DNA of 37,667 nt from Clostridia bacterium (GTDB lineage Bacteria > Bacillota > Clostridia > Oscillospirales > CAG-272): NCBI GenBank assembly GCA_017539425.1, contig JAFYHA010000011.1:1-37667 (forward strand), read 5' to 3'. This document shows, piece by piece, positions 17,791-24,955 of this stretch. The translations under genes and the position numbers were made by a program. Positions within the stretch are counted from its first letter, which is position 1; each line of letters begins with the position of its first letter. The notes beneath the pieces were generated by a model. It saw nothing but the letters and a program-made list of their open reading frames with translations. It had not been told where the DNA came from and did no database searches.

Positions 17791-18685
17791 CTTTCTCCTC
17801 CGGTACGTCCTCGGTCAGGAACGGCTCCTTCAGAAGGATCTCCCGCACCATGCCGCTGAGTTCGCGGGTGTGCAGGGACGCCACCGTTTCGGCCGGGATG
17901 ACCTCGCAGACGCGGAGAGTCACGTCGGTCCGCTTCAGGGGAAAGTTCTTCGACAGGGGGCGCAGGCCCTGCGCAGACAGTACCGCGACGGGAAGCGACG
18001 CATTCCGGGCCACGAGGAACACGCCCTCATGGAACGGAAGCAGTTTTCCCGTCCTGCTCCGGGTGCCTTCGGGATAGATGCCCACGGAATACCGCACCTT
18101 CGGATCCTTCGCCAGCTCCACGCACCGGTTCAGGGTCTTGAGCGCGTTGCGCGGATTCTCCCGGTCGATCCCCTGGTAGCGCATCACGTGCATGAACGGA
18201 CCGCCGAGCGGGATCTTCATGTTGGAGGGCTTGGTCACGTAGATCGGTCTGAACCGGGCCAGATAGACCATGCCCAGCATCGGGTCGAAATTGGACGTGT
18301 GGTTGGACACGAACAGATACTGCTTGTCCGGGTCCAGTTTCTCCAGCCCCTCGAAGCGGACGCGTATGCGCCCGAACAGGATGCTTTCCTCCACGACGCG
18401 GACCGCGACCGCGCGCAGGAAGGGATGCTCCTTTTTCGGCTCATGCGACGGCAGCACGAGCGAGACGAGAAACGACAGGACGTACGGCAGCGCGCAGAAC
18501 CCGATCCAGAGTCCCGGAACGATCAGAAGAAGCCAGAGCACCCCCGGGAAGGTCCGGCGGTCTGGATCCAGACAAAGGATGAGCACGGTCAGCGCGATCG
18601 TGCAGACCGTGGCCAGGATGATGAACAGCTGAGGGACAGGCCGGCGGAACCGGTTCTGTCCCTTTGCCTTTTCCAGTTTGCCCAC
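17783..18685 (-). CDS. plsC: 1-acylglycerol-3-phosphate O-acyltransferase (PlsC type)
   Basis: A 300-residue membrane acyltransferase that would add the second acyl chain to lysophosphatidate, giving phosphatidic acid. Two hydrophobic spans occupy about 19-40 and 47-78. The catalytic NHTSNFD motif is an HX4D box (His129, Asp134), followed by the glycerophosphate-binding YPEGTRSRTGKLLPFHEG (PEGTRS at 205-210) and LPVAVLS. The N-terminal extension with two spans is longer than in the minimal enzyme. The gene starts six bases after the lipid kinase stop and its end overlaps the Pr6Pr-like gene by eight bases, marking a tight operon. Confidence 0.92.
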   Translation of the reverse strand: MGKLEKAKGQNRFRRPVPQLFIILATVCTIALTVLILCLDPDRRTFPGVLWLLLIVPGLWIGFCALPYVLSFLVSLVLPSHEPKKEHPFLRAVAVRVVEESILFGRIRVRFEGLEKLDPDKQYLFVSNHTSNFDPMLGMVYLARFRPIYVTKPSNMKIPLGGPFMHVMRYQGIDRENPRNALKTLNRCVELAKDPKVRYSVGIYPEGTRSRTGKLLPFHEGVFLVARNASLPVAVLSAQGLRPLSKNFPLKRTDVTLRVCEVIPAETVASLHTRELSGMVREILLKEPFLTEDVPEEKDA

Positions 18686-18690
18686 GGCGC

Positions 18691-19593
18691 TTACTTCTTC
18701 TCGCCTTCCGGCGTATACAGGTCGTAGGCGTGGGCCGCTTCGCCGGTGTAGCAGTGCAGGCTCTTCACGTCCCGGACCACTTCGCCGTCGACGTGCACGT
18801 GCTTGGGCACCTCCATCTCCACCTCGATGTCCTTCCCTTCGTAGATGGAGATGTATTTCTTATAGTTGACGTGTTCGCCCGTGAAGATCTTGGGGAAGAT
18901 CATCAATGTGCGCAGCCGCCCGGATCCGCAGAACAGCGTCACCGAGATGTTTCCGCTCTTCCGGTCCTGCTTCGGGGCGATCATCATGCCGCCTCCGTAG
19001 TACTTGCCTTTCATGACCGGCGCGAGCCAGGCCTTTTCATGCTCGTGCACCACGCCGTCCACGGTCACCCGGGCCTTGCAGACCTTGTACCGCATGAGAA
19101 GCTTGATGGCCAGTGAGGTGTAGTTGACCTTCTCCGCCCCGGCCGCCTTGGCGTCCTCGCCGAGTACGCATACCTCGCCGTCCAGACCGTAGGCCACGTT
19201 ATCGATGAAGGTATACGCCTGTCCGTCGATCACGGCGACCGGCAGATCCAGGATGTATTCCGAAACGTCCAGCAGCTTCTGCTCCTTGGCCTTCTCGCCG
19301 AGCACGTCGGTCATGAAGTCGTTGCCCGTTCCGGACGCGTACAGATAGATGCGGTTGGCCGGACGGTAGCCGCGGATGTGGTTGACCAGATAGTTGAGCG
19401 TTCCGTCGCCGCCGACAAACACGATCTCGTCTTCCGCCGCAAGTCCCTTGAGGAACGGCACGTATTCTCCCAGTTCGGTCACGTCGCGGGTTTCGCCTTC
19501 CTTGCCCTGGAATTCGGGCAGAGCGAGAACCTGTTCCTTCAGGTCCCCGGCCTTTTCGCCGCCGGCCTTCGGATTGACCAGAATGTATACCAT
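18691..19593 (-). CDS. Diacylglycerol kinase-like lipid kinase (DgkB/YegS family)
   Basis: A 300-residue soluble lipid kinase expected to phosphorylate diacylglycerol or a related lipid at the membrane surface. It starts with ILVNPKAGG, and has the nucleotide-binding GGDGTLN (61-67), SGTGNDF (87-93) and a beta-rich C-terminal half with VHVDGEVV, all typical of the DAGK catalytic family. GGGAGG six bases before the ATG is a strong site. It is the first gene behind the promoter at 19645-19673 and is followed after five bases by the PlsC-type enzyme. Both could feed phosphatidic acid: the kinase from recycled diacylglycerol, the acyltransferase by synthesis. Confidence 0.92.
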   Translation of the reverse strand: MVYILVNPKAGGEKAGDLKEQVLALPEFQGKEGETRDVTELGEYVPFLKGLAAEDEIVFVGGDGTLNYLVNHIRGYRPANRIYLYASGTGNDFMTDVLGEKAKEQKLLDVSEYILDLPVAVIDGQAYTFIDNVAYGLDGEVCVLGEDAKAAGAEKVNYTSLAIKLLMRYKVCKARVTVDGVVHEHEKAWLAPVMKGKYYGGGMMIAPKQDRKSGNISVTLFCGSGRLRTLMIFPKIFTGEHVNYKKYISIYEGKDIEVEMEVPKHVHVDGEVVRDVKSLHCYTGEAAHAYDLYTPEGEKK

Positions 19594-19644
19594 GGGTAAC
19601 CTCCCGTATTACGCAGGCCTGCGCCCGCATATTGCATGAAAATT

Positions 19645-19673
19645 ATTATATCCAAAACCGACGGTTCCGTCAA
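19645..19673 (-). promoter_or_regulatory. Near-consensus promoter of the lipid kinase operon
   Basis: Minus-strand TTGACG (5 of 6) and TATAAT (6 of 6) with a 17-base spacer, about 52 bases before the lipid kinase ATG. The leader holds a 12-base perfect palindrome, CGCAGGCCTGCG (19612-19623), just ahead of the ribosome binding site. Confidence 0.88.
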
Positions 19674-19696
19674 GTCCCCGCCCGCGGAAAGCCAAA

Positions 19697-19720
19697 GGCC
19701 GGCCCTGAACGGGCCGGCCC
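19697..19720 (-). terminator. Terminator of the small lipoprotein gene
   Basis: A nine-base GC stem (GGCCGGCCC and complement) with a five-base loop, followed on the minus strand by TTTGGCTTT. It begins 12 bases after the TAA at 19732-19734, not after the amber at 19828, which supports the TAA as the original stop. Confidence 0.75.
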
Positions 19721-19731
19721 TGTCAGCCGGA

Positions 19732-19830
19732 TTACTCTTCGGGCTCGATGCTTCCCTTCGCCGTGAAGCGCAGGTTGGCCAGTTTGCAGCCCGATATGGA
19801 CTTTTCACCCGGAGCGGGCACGAAGTACTA
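19732..19830 (-). pseudogene. In-frame continuation of the small lipoprotein past an amber codon
   Basis: Reading on through the TAG at 19828-19830 gives 31 more codons (YFVPAPGEKSISGCKLANLR, then FTAKGSIEPEE) ending in TAA at 19732-19734, right before a terminator hairpin. The extension continues the module seen at the end of the large hydrolase: IR-stop-YF aligns with FRWYL there, so the stop falls at the Trp1408 position. TGG to TAG is one base change. Either a recent nonsense mutation or a sequence error is the simplest reading. TAG is a normal stop elsewhere in the window (for example the isomerase at 28613), so general recoding is unlikely. Confidence 0.75.
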
Positions 19831-20439
19831 GCGGATGAAATTGATGCGTTCGCGGACCGTGCCGGAAAGATCGCCGAATCCCTTCTGGATATGGTTCCAG
19901 CCCTCTTCCAGGGTCATACCGTCGAAGAAGGTGTGCGCGCCCCAGCAGAATTCCTCCGAGTCCTCGCGGCCGCCCGAGGTGATCTCAAACTGGCTGTTGG
20001 CCGTCCAGGACCCTTCCTCGAAGACCGTGATGTCCGGAATGTAGAAATCGAACTCGATGTACTGGTATTTGGTCAGGTCGACCGGATCGAACTTCTGGGA
20101 ATAGACGGTATCCCCAAACGTGAAGCCGACCGGATCGTCCTCGGTGGCGTGTCCCCAGGCGCAGTCGGGGATCACGTTGTACAGGACCTCTTCGGCCTTG
20201 GTTTCCGGTTCGGTCTCGTCGATGCTGTGCGGAGCGGGCAGCGTTTCCGTGGCCTTTGGAACGGTCTCGGGTTCGGTCGCGGGTTCGGTCTCAGCCGGCT
20301 TGTCGGTTACGGCCTCGGTGTCGGTCCCGGCCGGTTTTTCGGGCGGCGTCTCCCCGCAGGAGACGAGTGCGGCCGCCAGCAGAGCCGCACAGAGAAGCAG
20401 TGCAAACAGCCAAAGGATCCGGATATGTTTCTTTCCCAT
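19828..20439 (-). CDS. Small surface lipoprotein with truncated carbohydrate-binding-like module
   Basis: A 203-residue lipoprotein as encoded. It has a signal peptide with lipobox LVSC (Cys28), then a Thr/Glu/Pro-rich linker (about 31-90, repeated TE/PAE units) typical of surface proteins, then a beta-rich module. The module contains FDPVDLTKYQYIEFDFYI, SQFEITS and CWGAHTFF, similar to FDPFDASKYSKLILKFHC, GQFELSS and HWGSADLL at the end of the divergent hydrolase. This suggests binding to the same ligand, perhaps a polysaccharide. The ATG at 20437-20439 has GGAGG eight bases upstream; a longer in-frame start lacks that. An amber codon removes the last strand or two of the module. Confidence 0.8.
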   Translation of the reverse strand: MGKKHIRILWLFALLLCAALLAAALVSCGETPPEKPAGTDTEAVTDKPAETEPATEPETVPKATETLPAPHSIDETEPETKAEEVLYNVIPDCAWGHATEDDPVGFTFGDTVYSQKFDPVDLTKYQYIEFDFYIPDITVFEEGSWTANSQFEITSGGREDSEEFCWGAHTFFDGMTLEEGWNHIQKGFGDLSGTVRERINFIR

Positions 20440-20503
20440 GAGTGTAGCCTCCGTATGTTGGACAGATTGGATGATTCCCGGTTTTTTTGTCCGGGTCTCT
20501 TTC

Positions 20504-20532
20504 ATTCTATCATACCGGAGCGCATTTTACAA
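20504..20532 (-). promoter_or_regulatory. Promoter of the small lipoprotein
   Basis: Minus-strand TTGTAA (4 of 6) and TAGAAT (5 of 6) with a 17-base spacer and TGA before the -10 giving an extended -10. The leader contains a CCCGG/CCGGG hairpin with an A-rich loop. Confidence 0.6.
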
Positions 20533-20564
20533 CAGGCATCCGGAGCGTGCAAATCCCCGGAACG
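20515..20564 (+). repeat. Three direct CCGGARCG repeats between divergent promoters
   Basis: CCGGAGCG at 20515-20522, CCGGAGCG at 20540-20547 and CCGGAACG at 20557-20564. The first lies inside the spacer of the minus-strand promoter and the third ends one base before the -35 of the plus-strand promoter. Their placement suggests a shared operator for the divergent surface genes. The binding protein is unknown and no regulator gene is adjacent. Confidence 0.5.
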
Positions 20565-20565
20565 C

Positions 20566-20594
20566 TTGACAAATTTCAAATAAAGAGATAAACT
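20566..20594 (+). promoter_or_regulatory. Promoter of the large glycoside hydrolase
   Basis: TTGACA (6 of 6) at 20566-20571 and TAAACT (4 of 6) at 20589-20594 with a 17-base spacer. The weak -10 next to a perfect -35 suits a regulated promoter. The leader is short, about 26 bases. Confidence 0.65.
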
Positions 20595-20626
20595 TTATGT
20601 TGGATAATTATTTTTCGGAGGTGCGT

Positions 20627-23600
20627 ATGAAACACTTTCTTACGTTTGTCCTTCTGCTGCTCCTGACCGGGGCGATGCTCGTCGCCTGCATAGGATGCGG
20701 CAAATCGTCGGATCCGACCCCCGCCGAAACGGAGGCCGGTTCCGAGACCGTCCCGTCCGCCCCCCTGATCGAGGACGGGATCTTCAAGTATACCGTCATC
20801 CGCAACGACATGCTGAGTTCCGAATCCGCGGAAATCAAGGCTGCCGTGAAGCTCCGCACCGCGCTGGGCAGGATCACGGGCGCGGACGTCAAGATCAAGA
20901 CCGACTTCGACCCCGCGGGCGACGACGTCTTCGAGATCCTGGTGGGGACCACCAAGCGGGACGCCACAAGGAAATATCTCGAGGGCCTGACCGCGGACGA
21001 CTTCGTCCTGGCCAACGACGGTCACAAGATCGTCATCACAGGCGGTTCCGAGAAGGCCATCTCCTACGCGGTCGATCTGTTCCTGACCCTGTACTGCGGT
21101 TATGTCTCCGAAACGAATTTCACCCCGAATCCCAATCTTTCCATTCCGGAGGACCTGTATATGAAAGACGCTCTTGATTTCTCCACGGCCATTGCGCTCT
21201 GGTCCATGGACGGAACGGCGCCGTATATGGCGGACCTCACCACCGCTCTCAAGCAGCAGTTCCCCGGCCTGCAGGAGTTCAGCGGGAAAGACGGCCTTGC
21301 CAGTGCCCTGGACGCCAATTCCGTCCGGCTTGCGGTCCTGGGCGACATCGCCCGCGTACCGGCCGGCAGCATGACCGATATCCAGCGCTATCTGGAATCC
21401 GGAGGCCGGCTCCTGCTCCTCGGCGGGCCGGCGTTCGGCACGGAACTGTATGAACTGAACGGAAACTGGGTCACCCAGAGCGAGTACATGCTGGCCCAGA
21501 TCAACGATCTGGATCCCGATGAGAAGCAACTGATCTACTCCACCGAGGATCCGACCATTGTAAACAAGTTCCAGCGCTCCACCAACACGTCCCAGAACAA
21601 GGTGACGCTCACCGTCGACGACTACGGCCTGACCGGCTCGGACGCGCAGCTCTGTATCGACATGGCGCACCTGGACGGCTGGGAGGTCCTCAACTATGAC
21701 TTCCGGGATACCCTGGAAGACGCGGCCGCGATCGGGTTCTTCGGACGCGGGGACGCGGCGACCAGCACCTCCATCGTGTACGTCGAGATCTCCGAGACAG
21801 ACGGGACCCGCTGGTACTCGGTACCCGCCCTCTCGGACGACTGGTCCTTCATCGTGCTCTCTCCCCGGGACTTCACCTGGTGGGACGGCGTAACCACGAA
21901 GAAGGGCGGCACCCCGGATCTTTCTGAGATCCGCCGGATCGGTTTCGGACTGGCGCAGAGCGGCGCGGCAACTGCCGTCGGCCCTCACGTCATGTACATC
22001 TCGGATCCCACCCTGCTCACCCTGGATCCCTCTCTCGTGTCCACGGCGCCTCCGGCCATTGACGGCGTCAGCCCGGAATACGAGGTCTTCCCCGTGACCA
22101 ACGCCGCAAACCTCAAGGCTGCGGACAACCAGATCTTCGTCAGCGCCCGGAACTATACCGTTCCCTCCTCCGTGATCTCCTGCCATCCCGGCCGTCAGGG
22201 CCTGGGCTACGGCATGAACCGGGTCTCCCGTTTCATCCCGCTCATCGAGATCTTCAACGCAAAAGGCCTGCACTCCGGCTACGCGGCCTGGATCGACCTG
22301 TTCTCCGGGCAGACCGCCTACAACAAGACCATCGAGAACAGCGCGGTCGGGTGCTTCACCGCCACGAGCGCGGACTTCTATGACGCGAACGGCCTCGCCG
22401 CCGTATGCGAAGCGGCAAAGGCACTCTGCGAGACCACCCTCCTCGTGGAAGGCGGCAGCGACGAGCACATCTACGTGGCCAGCGACACGGACGCCGTGAA
22501 CTACGGCGCGTCCCTGGTCTCCGTGAAGGGTATGGTGGATACCGACCCGAACCTCTCCCTTTCGGTCACCCTGTACTCCGGCGAAGAGAAACTCGATTCG
22601 CTTACGTCCGCCCCGGAAGGATTCAAGGCGCTCAAGAACAACGTCCGCACGATCAGCGGAAACTACAAGATATCCGGGAAGCAGCCTGACCGCGCGGTCA
22701 CCGAACTGACGAGGGGCGGCAAGGTCATCGACCGGATCGAGCAGTCCATCCGCTTCTGGTCGCCGCGTCCGGAAAGCGAACGCAAGTACATCTACTCCGA
22801 GGACGGCTACTTCAAGCGCGACGGCAAGATCCTTTCGTTCTTCGGCGTCAACTACATGCCCTCCTCGGGCATCGCCGAACCGGTCGGCTCCATCTTTGAA
22901 CACTACGTCAGCCGCGAGGCCTACGATCCGGACGTCATCGAGAAGGACCTGGACCACCTGGTCGACGTGGGCTTCAACGCCGTCTCCATCTTCGTCTACG
23001 TGAACGCCATCGAGACGTCCAACAACATCCTGGACCTGATCGAGAAATGCGCGGACCGCGGCATCTACGTGGACCTGTCCATCCGTCCGTACTGCTACCC
23101 CGTCAAGGGATACAACGCCGGATCGGTCAAGACCCTGATGACCAAGCTGCATTTTAAGGACAACGAGAACATCATCGCCTATGACATCGCCTGGGAGCCC
23201 CAGCTCGGCAACTACACCGACGGTTCGGTCCGCAAGGCCTGGGATACCGACTGGACCGAATGGCTCAAGGTCCAGTACGGTTCGCTCGAGCAGGCCGACG
23301 CCGCCCTCGGCGTCAAGCTGACCCGAACTTCCGTGGGCACCGTTCTGGCCCCGTCGGATACCCAGCTGGACAGCAACAGCCCGACCTACAAGGAACTCAA
23401 CAATGCCTACTCCCGCTTCATCGACGACCAGGTCGGGCAGATCTTCCTGCCCCGCATCAACGAAATGCGGGAACACGATCCCAACCACCTCATCTCCTTC
23501 CGTATGGCCAACGCGGGCAGCGCATTCGTCGCCCCGTCCCACTACGCCTACGACTTCCAGAGCCTGAAGGCCGCCGTGGACATCCTGGAGCCCGAGGGAT

Positions 23601-24919
23601 ACGCCCTGTCCGCGGACACGACGCGCATCCTGCAGGTGGACTTCGCGTCCGCCTATGCCCGGTACACCAATCCGGACAAGCCTCTCGTGTGGAAAGAATA
23701 CGGCCGCCACATCTGGTCCGGTTCGAATTTCAACCCGAGCGAAGGTCTGGAGGAAGGCCAGTACGACTACTATGAAGCCGTCCTCTCGCACGCGCTCAAC
23801 AACAGCCCCTGCGGCATGTACTGCTGGTACTACGCCGGCGGATTCCGCATCGGAGAGAATTCGGACTACGGCATCCTCAATCCGGACGGTTCGGACCGTC
23901 TGGTCACCGTCCTGCTCCGCGAGTACGCACCCAAGTTCATCGGACAGGGCGAACGGAACGCCAACGTCTCGGTCATCACTGTGGAACGTGACGACTACAC
24001 CAACCACCTGACCGGCATGATCGATGCCATCACCAACAAGCTGTCCACCGCGTACCTGGCCGGCAAGCGGCCGGTGTTCGTCACCAAGCAGCAGACCGAT
24101 CCCGGACAGGTGTTCTACGCGGATACCGTGGCCTCCGTCCCGACCGGGGCCAAGGCCGGCACGGAAGGAGACTTCCCGCTCCGCTACGTCAACGGCATCA
24201 TCTGCAAGACCGAATATGTCGGATCCGGCGCGCAGACCGTTCTCCGCGTGACCCTGACCAATACGCATTTCGCCGCCTGGCGCAAGGATACGGTCTCCAT
24301 CGTGTCCGTGGCCGGCCCGGCGCTCGAGTATACCATCGGGCAGGACGTGCTTTCCGGCCAGACCGTGACCGTGGACATCCCGGTATCCGGACCTGCGGGT
24401 TACCAACTCAGGTTCTCAGTCGGAGGACATAAGTTCGGCCCGGTCTACGGACTTGGCGCCACGGAGGTCACCGACGATGCCTCCTCCCTGCTCACCTCGT
24501 ACATCAAGGGCGTCCAGATGACGGCCGGAGAGGACCTGATCTCCCCGCACTACTTCGATCCGTTCGACGCCAGCAAATACTCCAAACTGATCCTGAAGTT
24601 CCATTGCGACAAGCAGGTGGACCTGTCCACGGCGATCACCGGGGGCGGTCAGTTCGAACTCTCCTCGGATCCGATCGGCGACACCCGCGAGACCCACTGG
24701 GGTTCCGCGGATCTGCTGAAGACCATGACCCTGGATGAGAACGGGAACGGCCAGATCGAGCTGGTCTTCTCGGAAGGCTCCTACAAGAGCAATCTGGACG
24801 AGGCCGGAGGACTGGGCTGCGATTTCGGAGCCGTCCTGTACTTCCGCTGGTACCTCATCAACCAGACCAAACCGTCCACGCCATTCACCCTGACCCTGAC
24901 CGAGGCCAGATTCGAATGA
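20627..24919 (+). CDS. Large multidomain surface lipoprotein, clan GH-A-like glycoside hydrolase
   Basis: A 1430-residue lipoprotein (lipobox LVAC, Cys21). Residues about 50-160 resemble the N-terminal alpha/beta domain found before alpha-glucuronidase and hexosaminidase catalytic domains (LRTALGRITGADVKI, EILVGTTKR, IVITGGSEKAISYAV). Next come a Rossmann-like part with LESGGRLLLLGGPAFG and a beta-sandwich region. A TIM-barrel core (about 720-1100) opens with KILSFFGVNYMPSSG, has acid/base candidate Glu857 in YDIAWEPQLG and nucleophile candidate Glu1024 in VWKEYGRHIW, plus DWTEWLKVQYGSLEQAD. The last 125 residues form the module shared with the divergent lipoprotein. Substrate and GH family number cannot be fixed by eye. 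ATG 20627 has CGGAGG five bases upstream. The EAL gene follows after 36 bases. Confidence 0.88.
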   Translation: MKHFLTFVLLLLLTGAMLVACIGCGKSSDPTPAETEAGSETVPSAPLIEDGIFKYTVIRNDMLSSESAEIKAAVKLRTALGRITGADVKIKTDFDPAGDDVFEILVGTTKRDATRKYLEGLTADDFVLANDGHKIVITGGSEKAISYAVDLFLTLYCGYVSETNFTPNPNLSIPEDLYMKDALDFSTAIALWSMDGTAPYMADLTTALKQQFPGLQEFSGKDGLASALDANSVRLAVLGDIARVPAGSMTDIQRYLESGGRLLLLGGPAFGTELYELNGNWVTQSEYMLAQINDLDPDEKQLIYSTEDPTIVNKFQRSTNTSQNKVTLTVDDYGLTGSDAQLCIDMAHLDGWEVLNYDFRDTLEDAAAIGFFGRGDAATSTSIVYVEISETDGTRWYSVPALSDDWSFIVLSPRDFTWWDGVTTKKGGTPDLSEIRRIGFGLAQSGAATAVGPHVMYISDPTLLTLDPSLVSTAPPAIDGVSPEYEVFPVTNAANLKAADNQIFVSARNYTVPSSVISCHPGRQGLGYGMNRVSRFIPLIEIFNAKGLHSGYAAWIDLFSGQTAYNKTIENSAVGCFTATSADFYDANGLAAVCEAAKALCETTLLVEGGSDEHIYVASDTDAVNYGASLVSVKGMVDTDPNLSLSVTLYSGEEKLDSLTSAPEGFKALKNNVRTISGNYKISGKQPDRAVTELTRGGKVIDRIEQSIRFWSPRPESERKYIYSEDGYFKRDGKILSFFGVNYMPSSGIAEPVGSIFEHYVSREAYDPDVIEKDLDHLVDVGFNAVSIFVYVNAIETSNNILDLIEKCADRGIYVDLSIRPYCYPVKGYNAGSVKTLMTKLHFKDNENIIAYDIAWEPQLGNYTDGSVRKAWDTDWTEWLKVQYGSLEQADAALGVKLTRTSVGTVLAPSDTQLDSNSPTYKELNNAYSRFIDDQVGQIFLPRINEMREHDPNHLISFRMANAGSAFVAPSHYAYDFQSLKAAVDILEPEGYALSADTTRILQVDFASAYARYTNPDKPLVWKEYGRHIWSGSNFNPSEGLEEGQYDYYEAVLSHALNNSPCGMYCWYYAGGFRIGENSDYGILNPDGSDRLVTVLLREYAPKFIGQGERNANVSVITVERDDYTNHLTGMIDAITNKLSTAYLAGKRPVFVTKQQTDPGQVFYADTVASVPTGAKAGTEGDFPLRYVNGIICKTEYVGSGAQTVLRVTLTNTHFAAWRKDTVSIVSVAGPALEYTIGQDVLSGQTVTVDIPVSGPAGYQLRFSVGGHKFGPVYGLGATEVTDDASSLLTSYIKGVQMTAGEDLISPHYFDPFDASKYSKLILKFHCDKQVDLSTAITGGGQFELSSDPIGDTRETHWGSADLLKTMTLDENGNGQIELVFSEGSYKSNLDEAGGLGCDFGAVLYFRWYLINQTKPSTPFTLTLTEARFE

Positions 24920-24922
24920 TCG

Positions 24923-24941
24923 TCCGGCCGAAGCGGCCGGA
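24923..24941 (+). other. Intercistronic GC hairpin
   Basis: TCCGGCCG, a three-base loop AAG, then CGGCCGGA, placed four bases after the hydrolase stop and three before the AAGGAG of the EAL gene. There is no T run, so it is more likely an RNA-stability or processing element than a terminator. It could also influence access to the EAL ribosome binding site. Confidence 0.6.
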
Positions 24942-24955
24942 ACAAGGAGTCATCC

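Noticed and set aside
19828..19830. Recoding of TAG as an amino acid (for example pyrrolysine)
   Set aside because: TAG ends other genes normally here (isomerase 28613-28615, transposase 36890-36892, ABC ATPase 30824-30826), so genome-wide recoding is unlikely.
20440..20505. 22-residue N-terminal extension of the small lipoprotein
   Set aside because: The later ATG has GGAGG at proper distance and directly begins a lipoprotein signal peptide; the extension lies in the leader.
20576..24406. 1276-codon open frame antisense to the large hydrolase
   Set aside because: Same shadow effect; no recognisable domain, no ribosome binding site, and it would overlap the divergent control region.
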